Source of the DNA: SYOC01 sp050185455
GTDB lineage: Bacteria; Desulfobacterota; Binatia; Bin18
Direction: 5' to 3'
Assembly: GCA_050185455.1 (NCBI GenBank)
Contig: JBFWZL010000037.1
Coordinates: 1 to 19,913 of the forward strand
Length of the DNA stretch: 19,913 nucleotides
How positions within the stretch are numbered: position 1 is the stretch's first letter; each line of letters opens with the position of its first letter. Positions 6,955 through 13,122 of this stretch are shown here, piece by piece. The notes beneath the pieces are model-generated. The model made no database searches. It worked only from the letters and a program-made list of their open reading frames with translations, and was not told where the DNA came from. A program made the position numbers and the translations under genes.

Positions 6955-7908
6955 ATGTCTACCATGCCGCTCAAGGAAGTGGATAAAGTCGAGATCCTTA
7001 CTATCTTAGACAACACCGTCGATATGCTGTTGCCCGATGCCGAAAAGGCCAAGCGCCCGCCGCGCACGCCGGATGCGCTGACTCGCGAGACGTTGATCGC
7101 CGAGCATGGCTTTTCCGCGCTGGTGACCGTGACAAACGGCAACACCTCGGAAGCGCTCTTATTTGACGCTGGTCTCAGCAAACGGGGACTCATCCATAAC
7201 ATGGATGTCTTGGAACTGAAGCCCAAGGAATTCCACACTATCGTGCTGAGCCATGGTCATGCCGACCACACGCGCGGACTTATGGGCATGGTCGAGCGCC
7301 TCGGTGAGCGCAAGATGCCGCTCTTGCTCCATCCGGATGCGTTCCTTGAACGGAAAGTGATTTTTCCGGATGGACACGAAATCAATCTCCCGCCGCCCGA
7401 TCGACGTATTCTTTCTCAAGACGGTATCGAGTTTATCGAAGAACGCGGACCCTCCTACGTGCTCGGCGGCCTCGTCTTAGTCACAGGGCAAGTGCATCGT
7501 ACGACAGATTTTGAAACTGGCTTTCCTCTGCATTACGCCTTACGAGAAGATGAGTGGCAGAAAGATCCCTACATCCACGATGACCAGGCCGTCGTGGTCA
7601 ACGTGCGCAACAAGGGTCTGGTCGTTCTCACCGGCTGCGGGCATGCCGGCGCTATCAACACGATCCGGCAGGCGCAAGAATTAACAGGAGTTCAGAAAAT
7701 CCACGCCGTCATAGGCGGGTTCCACCTTTCCGGACCACTGTTCGAGCCGATTATTGCGCCCACGGTAGCGACCCTGAAAGAGATGAACCCGGCGTTGATT
7801 GTGCCCGCGCATTGCACAGGGTGGAAAGCCGTGCACGCGCTCGCGCGTGAACTGCCGCAAGCGTTCGTGCAAAATAGTGTCGGAACAAAATTCGTCTTGT
7901 CTCAGTAA
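6955..7908 (+). CDS. MBL-fold metallo-hydrolase
   Basis: A 317-residue metallo-beta-lactamase-fold enzyme. The ATG at 6955 has AAGGAG 5 bases upstream; the GTG at 6928 in the same frame has no usable site. The binuclear metal motif is H100-G-H102-A-D104-H105 (L-S-H-G-H-A-D-H-T-R-G-L). Further likely ligands are His230 in T-G-C-G-H-A-G, Asp209/Asp210 in H-D-D-Q-A, and His257 in G-G-F-H. P-A-H-C-T-G-W (284-290) follows. The T-G-C-G-H-A-G and G-G-F-H-L phrases match the subgroup named after archaeal 7,8-dihydropterin-6-methyl-4-(ribofuranosyl)aminobenzene phosphate synthase, a group of mostly unassigned hydrolases. No signal peptide is seen. The stop is 18 bp before the AllA-like gene, so the two are probably cotranscribed. 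The substrate cannot be named. Confidence 0.9.
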   Translation: MSTMPLKEVDKVEILTILDNTVDMLLPDAEKAKRPPRTPDALTRETLIAEHGFSALVTVTNGNTSEALLFDAGLSKRGLIHNMDVLELKPKEFHTIVLSHGHADHTRGLMGMVERLGERKMPLLLHPDAFLERKVIFPDGHEINLPPPDRRILSQDGIEFIEERGPSYVLGGLVLVTGQVHRTTDFETGFPLHYALREDEWQKDPYIHDDQAVVVNVRNKGLVVLTGCGHAGAINTIRQAQELTGVQKIHAVIGGFHLSGPLFEPIIAPTVATLKEMNPALIVPAHCTGWKAVHALARELPQAFVQNSVGTKFVLSQ

Positions 7909-7926
7909 AGAAAAGGAGGAAGATCA

Positions 7927-8466
7927 ATGGAAGATGTACTCAAAGTCAAAGTTCAACCGCTCACCGCAGAGATGTTCAAACCCTATGGGCAGGCGCTGAA
8001 GCCCAAAGAATTGATCTATCCAGAAACTGAAGAAGGACGGGTGGCAATGGAGATGTTGCAGTTCAAATACCGTCCGAACGCCAAACGGATGGATCAGTTC
8101 GCCATCCATTTCTCTTACAACCAGACGTTTATCCCGCTCCAAGGTTCGCTCATCCTGGTCGTTGCGCCACCGCCGCGCAACCGTGAAGCCAATCCGGCTG
8201 CATATGAAGTCGATTATGAAAAAATAGCGGCGTTTGTCGTCGACCCAGGCCAAGCCGCCTTTATCTATAAAGGCACCTGGCACAATGCCATCACTCTTGG
8301 AAACGACTGCACGTTGATTAACGTCACGCGAAAAAACCCTGGGGAAGGTACGAGCCCGGCAGCGGAATTGGAGGGCAAAATCGAAAAAGCCCACGCCGTC
8401 CGGCCGTATGTCGAGTTCGTGGATCTCAAGAAACGTGACAATCGCATTATCGAGCTGGAGCTCTAA
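7927..8466 (+). CDS. Ureidoglycolate lyase (AllA)-like cupin
   Basis: A 179-residue protein with a strong AAGGAGG site (7913-7919). The core Q-T-F-I-P-L-Q-G-S (66-74), the V-V-A-P-P strand (78-82) and G-T-W-H-N (116-120) before a short helix and the I-N-V-T-R-K strand match the ureidoglycolate lyase cupin fold. His61-x4-Gln66 and His119 correspond to conserved family positions, although the Arg that usually precedes the first His is Ile60. AllA releases urea from ureidoglycolate in purine/allantoin breakdown. No other allantoin genes are present, and the partner is an MBL hydrolase, so the true substrate may be a different ureido or hydroxy-acid compound. Fold confidence is high; exact activity is uncertain. 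Confidence 0.82.
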   Translation: MEDVLKVKVQPLTAEMFKPYGQALKPKELIYPETEEGRVAMEMLQFKYRPNAKRMDQFAIHFSYNQTFIPLQGSLILVVAPPPRNREANPAAYEVDYEKIAAFVVDPGQAAFIYKGTWHNAITLGNDCTLINVTRKNPGEGTSPAAELEGKIEKAHAVRPYVEFVDLKKRDNRIIELEL

Positions 8467-8505
8467 GACAATCCGGAGTTCCAAGTGTTGAGGAGAACAG
8501 ATCGA

Positions 8506-8584
8506 GTCATTGCACCATTGAGTCATTGGCTAATGGGCGTAGAGAAAGACTCCCTCAATGACTCAATGGCCCGATGCCCCAATT
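8506..8584. repeat. 8-bp-period inverted array with a perfect 14-bp stem
   Basis: The left side (8506-8537) has four octads of type GTCATTGC / ACCATTGA. The right side (8554-8584) has about four octads of type CTCAATGA / CTCAATGG. CCATTGAGTCATTG (8515-8528) pairs perfectly with CAATGACTCAATGG (8556-8569) around a 27-nt loop. It lies 39 bp after the AllA-like stop codon and could end or stabilise that mRNA, but no T-run follows. The unit length of 8 distinguishes it from the 7-bp arrays elsewhere in the window. Confidence 0.7.
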
Positions 8585-8651
8585 TTCAGAACTCACGTCC
8601 CAGGATTCAAGGCTTTTTTAATCGGGAGGGAGGCAACGAACGCAAGGCGAT

Positions 8652-8835
8652 TTAAGGTGCGTTTGGAATCCATACGCGAAAGCGCGCCCCTTGCTCAAGC
8701 GTACCCTCGACTGTAACGGTCCCACCTCATAAATCCAGGAGGCGACGGACGATGTACAGGCCCAGCCCGACACCGTCGTAGCGTTGGGTCAAGACGTCAT
8801 CCCCTTGACGATCGCTGGAGACCATAGTCAAAAAA
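8652..8835 (-). pseudogene. Decayed 3' end of a histidine kinase
   Basis: The minus strand reads S-S-D-R-Q-G-D-D-V-L-T-Q-R-Y, then D-G-V-G-L-G-L-Y-I-V-R-R-L-L-D-L, an in-frame TGA, then G-G-T-V-T-V-E-G and F-R-V-W-I-P, with a TAA at 8652. This is the ATP-lid and last strands of a HATPase domain and closely parallels both nearby kinases (G-G-V-G-L-G-L-Y-I-V-K-R-L-L at the end of the 3955-6375 gene). Everything upstream of the G2 box is missing, and the relic abuts the leader of the plus-strand TenA-like gene. It is a non-functional third copy of this kinase module, probably cut when the neighbouring gene arrived. Confidence 0.85.
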
Positions 8836-8868
8836 TATTTCATGTACGCATTAGACAAGGAGGGAATC

Positions 8869-9609
8869 GTGACCACACAACCATCCACATTTGTGAAAGA
8901 ACTTCAAGCTTACATCCGAGAACAAGAAAAAGCGCCACTATACGGAAAAAGCTTTTTTGACGGCGTCATGGCGGGCACGATGAGTCGAGAAGCTCTGAAG
9001 AAATGGGCCATTCAACACCACTATCGCACTGGACAACACATTCGCGCCTTTGGCGGCATCTTTCTCAATACCGGATTGAGCCTTCTTGATCAGAAGATTC
9101 GTCGTCACATCGTCGAGAATTTGATTGACGAGGAAACTGTCATGGGCCGAGGAGACGATGCGCACTGGGCGCTCTCTCGACGCCTTGCTGAAGCATTCGG
9201 GGCCACGCCGGAAGAACTTGCGCACCCTAAGGTTGCGCGAGAGGCGATCGACTACGTGGACTGGGTGATTGAATTAGGAAGACGCGAATACGGGTTAGTC
9301 ACACTTGCCGCCATGTCGATTGGCGGGGAAAGTCGGCGCGAGGACTCCATGGAACGCCTCGTCAAGGCGCTTGCGGAAAAATACGGCCTCAGTCGCGAAG
9401 CGCTTGAGTTTTTTTACGCCCACATGGGCGAAGCCGAAGCCCATGGCGACCCAGTCTATGCGCTGGTGCAAGAATATGGACAGACGCCCGAGCGTCAGGA
9501 AAAAATACGCAACGCCCTAAAAACCTGGTGCGAAAAATTCCGCGCCGCCCAGGAAGGGATCTTCAAAGTCGCGATGGGGCTTGAAGAGGGAACGGAGGCC
9601 ATGTTGTAG
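8869..9609 (+). CDS. TenA/PqqC-like haem-oxygenase-fold (iron-containing redox enzyme) protein
   Basis: A 246-residue all-helical protein. I chose the GTG at 8869 because AAGGAGGG (8857-8864) lies 4 bases upstream; the ATG at 8842 would place that site inside the gene. The sequence fits the TenA/PqqC/CADD superfamily: an N-terminal helix ending S-F-F-D-G, W-A-I-Q-H-H-Y (46-52), E-N-L-I-D-E-E (83-89), D-A-H-W (97-100), G-G-E-S (152-155) and H-M-G-E-A-E-A-H-G-D (185-194). Candidate metal ligands are Glu83 or Glu88, His99, Glu154, His185, Glu188 or Glu190, and His192, a set like that of haem-oxygenase-like diiron oxidases. Such enzymes oxidise amino-acid- or quinone-type substrates; the substrate here is unknown. 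It stands alone between a kinase relic and a convergent LuxR gene. Confidence 0.85.
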   Translation: MTTQPSTFVKELQAYIREQEKAPLYGKSFFDGVMAGTMSREALKKWAIQHHYRTGQHIRAFGGIFLNTGLSLLDQKIRRHIVENLIDEETVMGRGDDAHWALSRRLAEAFGATPEELAHPKVAREAIDYVDWVIELGRREYGLVTLAAMSIGGESRREDSMERLVKALAEKYGLSREALEFFYAHMGEAEAHGDPVYALVQEYGQTPERQEKIRNALKTWCEKFRAAQEGIFKVAMGLEEGTEAML

Positions 9610-9630
9610 AGGTTGCCTCTCACACGCGCA

Positions 9631-10032
9631 TCACTCCGATGCCTCGTTGTGATCGACGAGGCGCGTCTTTTCCTCTTGCAGTGAGGCTTTCGTCGCCTCA
9701 TGCTCTTCGACCTCCCAGGAGCGCAAGCGTTCAATCAATTCTTGCTGTGAGCGGACACCTAACCTCCGAAAAGCGAGTTTGAGATGATTCCGCACGGTAT
9801 GCGGACTAACACCCAAGAGTCGGGCAATAGTTGGCACGCGGTAGCCGGCTAAAAGACATCTCACGACTTCGCTCACACGAGGAGGGAGATTACAGGGAAG
9901 CATAAGCCGGTCGGATTGAGTCAAAGAGAGGTCTGGGGGTGGCGCGATGTCCGCCTCCGCCAGCAAGACAGTAATTTTCCGCAAGATGTCTTCCAAATGC
10001 TTTACTCTCGTTTCCAATTCGTGTCGCTCCAT
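9631..10032 (-). CDS. Stand-alone LuxR-type HTH regulator
   Basis: A 133-residue protein with a short helical, probably coiled-coil start (1-30, H-E-L-E-T-R-V-K-H-L-E-D-I-L), a proline-rich linker (31-34) and a GerE/LuxR DNA-binding domain (about 50-104: L-P-P-R-V-S-E-V-V, then I-A-R-L-L-G-V-S-P-H-T-V-R-N-H-L, then R-R-L-G-V-R-S). There is no receiver domain, so it cannot be phosphorylated in the normal way. The C-terminal tail (105-133) is charged and acidic. It starts 34 bp after the stop of the REC-GAF-PAS kinase, with GGAAAAG upstream, so it is probably the last gene of the island's transcript and the kinase's output partner by position. Its 3' end converges on the TenA-like gene with a gap of 21 bp. 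Confidence 0.86.
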   Translation of the reverse strand: MERHELETRVKHLEDILRKITVLLAEADIAPPPDLSLTQSDRLMLPCNLPPRVSEVVRCLLAGYRVPTIARLLGVSPHTVRNHLKLAFRRLGVRSQQELIERLRSWEVEEHEATKASLQEEKTRLVDHNEASE

Positions 10033-10066
10033 TCAGCTTTTCCATTTTACCAATGAGATTTTCGCG

Positions 10067-12184
10067 TTAGTCTTGTTCTCTTGACGTTCCTTCTTCGAGG
10101 CCTGGTGTCCACACACGAAACGTCGAACCCTGTCCAACCACACTTTCAACTGTCACCGTCCCGCCCAAAAGACCGATCAATTGACGGACAAGGTATAGTC
10201 CAAGCCCAAGTCCTTCGTACTGACGAGTCATTGCACTTTCTCCTTGTCGGAACATTTCGAATATTACGGGTTCGACTTCCGGGGAGATTCCGATCCCGGT
10301 ATCAGTCACGGCAAACTCCAGGCCGCCATCTCGGACAGCAACCTCCAAGGAAACATTCCCTTGCTCGGTGAACTTGATCGCGTTGCTGAGCAAATTTTTG
10401 AGGATGACTTTCATGACCAACGGATCAGTGTGCAGGGTCACTCCCTTTGGTTGAACATGACAGAACAAACTGAGGTTGGGCTTCTTTTGCAACACTTCCT
10501 GCGTTTCTTGATTGAGCGCTTCGACAAACTCGGAGACGTTTATCTTTGCAGTCGAGATCTTCAACTTCCCCATTTCCAACCGACTCACATCAAGCACGGC
10601 GTGAATAAGAGCGCATAATTGTCTTGCGCTTTTATCAATGCGCACCACTGAGGCTCGCTGCCCCGGTGATAATGGCCCAAAGTTGTCTTCTAGTAAGAGG
10701 TCAAGATAACCAAGAATGATATTGAGCGGGGTGCGCAACTCATGAGAGACGGAAGCAAGAAAATCCGCCTTGAGACGATTTGCCTGTTCCGCCTCCTCTT
10801 TCAAGAGCCTGTTCTTCTCTGCGAGGGAGGAAATCAGTGATACAAGCTGGATTCCTTCAAAAAGCGCTTCATCACCTCGTCGTCGTTCGGTAACGTCCTG
10901 GGCGACGCCGATGATCAAGCGAGGAGTCCCTTCCGTAGTCCTTGTCACCACAGTGTCCCGACTGTGGAGCCAGCGCCACTTCTCATCGCTATGTTTTACT
11001 CGATATACGAGTTCGACGACCTCGTCGTCTTTTGCCTCACGGTAGCGTTCTTCCCGTGCGATAAATTTTCCCCAGTCTTTCGGATGAACAATCTCTTTAA
11101 GGAAGTCAACTTCCCACTGGCGTGGAGTCTCTGGTGGATAACCAAAAAGAGAAGCGCTTTGGCGATTCGCATAAACGATTTTTCGCGTCATGCAATCGTA
11201 GATATATAAACTATCCGGCACGGTATCGGCGATACGATCGATGAGGTGTTGCCGCTCTCGCAGCGCTTCGAGCGTCCGCGCGCGCTCCTCTAGCACGGAA
11301 GCGAGTTGCACGGCGTGGCGCCGCCTTTCAAGTTGTGACACGACTTGGCGACTTAAGGCGCGAAGGGCTTTTTGCTGCACCAGGCTCAGATCATGTGGAG
11401 TTTGTGCGACGACGCAGAGCGTTCCGAGAGCAAAACCATCCGGCGTCAGCAAAGGCGCTCCGGCATAAAAGCGAATGTGAGGTTGGCCGGTAACAAGCGG
11501 ATGTTGGGCAAAGCGTTCGTCTTCTAGCGTGTCGGGCACGACGAAGACGTCGGTTTGCAGAATGGCATGAGCACAGAACGCTATCGCTCGTGGAGTTTCG
11601 GTTGCCATCAAGCCAACTTTCGCCTTACACCATGGCCGGTCGGCGTCAACGAAAGTGATAAACGCAGCGGGGGTGTTACAGACTTGCGCCGCTAGGGATG
11701 TGAGATCGTCAAAGTCCGCTTCAGGAGGGGTATCAAGGACATTGTACCGATGGAGTGCGGCAAGGCGTTCCGATTCGTTGGCGGGAAGCGGCGCGCGCGC
11801 GGGTTCGTTTGTCACTGCGGCGGAGAAAGAATCGAGGAGCGTCACCATTTGCGCGCCAAAGTCATCTTTCCTGAGGAACCTATCGGCTCCGGCAGTCAAC
11901 GCCGCGGAGCGGTATTCAGAGGAATCATGCAAGGTCAGGATCACGACATAAGGGGCATCCGCTTGCGCCTTCAGCCGGCGGGTCGCGGCCAGGCCATCCA
12001 GGTCCGGCATAGCCAGGTCCATGAATACAATATCCGGTCGCAGGCGCGCCGATTGCACTAACGCCTCGCGGCCAGAATTTGCGCGCCCAATAACTTCAAC
12101 CCCGGGCAGGGTCGCTAACGAGCACGCGGCCGTCTCAAGAAAGCCGACATGATCATCTACTAAGAGAACGCGAAGTGACCTCAT
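10067..12184 (-). CDS. Soluble hybrid histidine kinase REC-GAF-PAS-HisKA-HATPase
   Basis: A 705-residue cytoplasmic kinase. I prefer the ATG at 12184, which has GGAAGGGA upstream; the ATG at 12205, seven codons earlier, lacks a site and would put that purine run inside the gene. Order: complete receiver (acidic Asp10/Asp11, phospho-Asp56 in F-M-D-L-A-M-P, Lys106), GAF (about 139-290, with L-D-T-P-P-E and the conserved V-P-D-T phrase), PAS (about 313-436, ending D-V-T-E-R-R), His481 in V-S-H-E-L-R-T-P, N-box Asn597, D-T-G-I-G-I (628-633) and G-L-G-L-G-L (658-663). The C-terminal half is clearly paralogous to the 3955-6375 kinase. The receiver at the N-terminus suggests its activity is gated by another kinase. 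It lies between a NarL-type regulator and a LuxR-type regulator on the same strand. Confidence 0.93.
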   Translation of the reverse strand: MRSLRVLLVDDHVGFLETAACSLATLPGVEVIGRANSGREALVQSARLRPDIVFMDLAMPDLDGLAATRRLKAQADAPYVVILTLHDSSEYRSAALTAGADRFLRKDDFGAQMVTLLDSFSAAVTNEPARAPLPANESERLAALHRYNVLDTPPEADFDDLTSLAAQVCNTPAAFITFVDADRPWCKAKVGLMATETPRAIAFCAHAILQTDVFVVPDTLEDERFAQHPLVTGQPHIRFYAGAPLLTPDGFALGTLCVVAQTPHDLSLVQQKALRALSRQVVSQLERRRHAVQLASVLEERARTLEALRERQHLIDRIADTVPDSLYIYDCMTRKIVYANRQSASLFGYPPETPRQWEVDFLKEIVHPKDWGKFIAREERYREAKDDEVVELVYRVKHSDEKWRWLHSRDTVVTRTTEGTPRLIIGVAQDVTERRRGDEALFEGIQLVSLISSLAEKNRLLKEEAEQANRLKADFLASVSHELRTPLNIILGYLDLLLEDNFGPLSPGQRASVVRIDKSARQLCALIHAVLDVSRLEMGKLKISTAKINVSEFVEALNQETQEVLQKKPNLSLFCHVQPKGVTLHTDPLVMKVILKNLLSNAIKFTEQGNVSLEVAVRDGGLEFAVTDTGIGISPEVEPVIFEMFRQGESAMTRQYEGLGLGLYLVRQLIGLLGGTVTVESVVGQGSTFRVWTPGLEEGTSREQD

Positions 12185-12253
12185 AGATCTTTCCCTTCCA
12201 TACATCCTATGAGCTGCAGCAAGGGAAAATATATTCAGGAGAATGCTGAAAAT

Positions 12254-12294
12254 GGGGGGGCCCCCCCCTGAAAAGAGATCAGGGAAAGACCTGA
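12254..12294. other. Self-complementary G7C8 tract plus small inverted repeat
   Basis: Seven G are directly followed by eight C (12254-12268), a pure GC palindrome. Next to it, TCAGG (12279-12283) pairs with CCTGA (12290-12294). Both lie in the 120 bp between the NarL-type gene and the next kinase. On the minus strand the palindrome is followed by ATTTT, so it could weakly terminate transcription of the regulator gene. It is equally possible that the homopolymer run marks a length-variable or wrongly assembled site. Confidence 0.4.
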
Positions 12295-12304
12295 AGAAGA
12301 CAGA

Positions 12305-12979
12305 TTACTCCACCGAAACCAGACCGATTCGGATCGCATGCCGCACGAGCCCGGCAATATCATGAATATCCAACCGGTCCATCAATTGCGCACGATGCGT
12401 CTCCACCGTTTTGACGCTGAGGTGCAGCAGGGCGGCGATGTCTTTGGTGGTTTTTCCTTCAGCAATGAGTTGGAGAATCTCGCGCTGGCGTGGGGTCAGG
12501 TCATCAGCTGGATAGGAGGCCGCTTGCGGCTCGGCAGCCTCGCGTTCTTTTACTCGCCGCATGTAGGAAATGACGTGTGTCGACACCGCCGGGCTGAGAT
12601 ACGTTTCGCCGCGCGCCACCGCTTTTACTGCAAGTTCAAGCTCCGTCGCCGCCGAGTCTTTCAAAAGATAACCGGCAACGCCAGCTTGCAGCGCGCGCAT
12701 GACATATTCTTCGTTAGCGTGCATGGAAAGCATAATGACATGAACATCGGGAATTTCCTTCCTCACGCGCGCGGCAGCCTCTATACCATTCAAATTTGTC
12801 ATAGCGATATCCATCAGCACGACATCAGGCTGATGTTGGTGAGCCAACCGCAATGCTTCCTGACCGTCACCTGATTCAGCCACGACCTCCACGTCAGGCA
12901 TACCTTGCAACAAAGCGCGAATTCCTGCGCGCACGAGCGTATGGTCATCCGCCAGTAGTATCCGTATTGGTTTCTTCAT
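12305..12979 (-). CDS. NarL/FixJ-type response regulator
   Basis: A 224-residue two-domain regulator. The ATG at 12979 has GAGGGAT upstream and gives the usual M-K-K-P-I-R-I-L-L-A-D-D start; a longer frame from 13006 adds nine residues without a site. The receiver has Asp11/Asp12, phospho-Asp57 in L-M-D-I-A-M, and Lys107 in L-L-K-D; the loop after the phosphosite reads M-T-N instead of the common M-P-x. The LuxR-type HTH spans about 161-215 (L-T-P-R-Q-R-E-I-L and L-S-V-K-T-V-E-T-H-R). It starts 71 bp after the HisKA_3 kinase gene, and HisKA_3 kinases typically pair with NarL-type regulators, so that kinase is the likely partner. It is expected to bind promoter DNA as a dimer when phosphorylated. 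Confidence 0.94.
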   Translation of the reverse strand: MKKPIRILLADDHTLVRAGIRALLQGMPDVEVVAESGDGQEALRLAHQHQPDVVLMDIAMTNLNGIEAAARVRKEIPDVHVIMLSMHANEEYVMRALQAGVAGYLLKDSAATELELAVKAVARGETYLSPAVSTHVISYMRRVKEREAAEPQAASYPADDLTPRQREILQLIAEGKTTKDIAALLHLSVKTVETHRAQLMDRLDIHDIAGLVRHAIRIGLVSVE

Positions 12980-13011
12980 GGATCTATCCCTCAGACCGTC
13001 ACGCATTGCAA

Positions 13012-13122
13012 GTAAGCAGAAAGCAGGCAGAACTTCTTGTTTTTCTTGGTTATTGCCTACTGTCTATTGCCTTCTCTGCCGTCTGCCCATTGCCACCCAC
13101 CTCTTGCCAATTGTCCTCTGAA
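13012..13122. repeat. 7-bp-period array overlapping the 3' end of a kinase gene
   Basis: The left part (13012-13032) has three heptads of type GTAAGCA / GAAAGCA. After an 18-bp T-rich stretch, the right part (13051-13122) has about ten units of TATTGCC type, all 7 bp except one 9-bp unit at 13072-13080. AGCAG-type units on the left and CTGCC/TTGCC-type units on the right make this another inverted arrangement. The right part contains the stop codon and the last codons of the minus-strand kinase, so the repeat is partly translated. Confidence 0.7.

Noticed and set aside
7924..8526. 200-codon open frame on the minus strand
   Set aside because: It mirrors the AllA-like gene, which has a perfect ribosome site and family motifs.
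13012..13122. Possible CRISPR array
   Set aside because: Units are 7 bp and degenerate with no separate spacers, and no cas genes are present.
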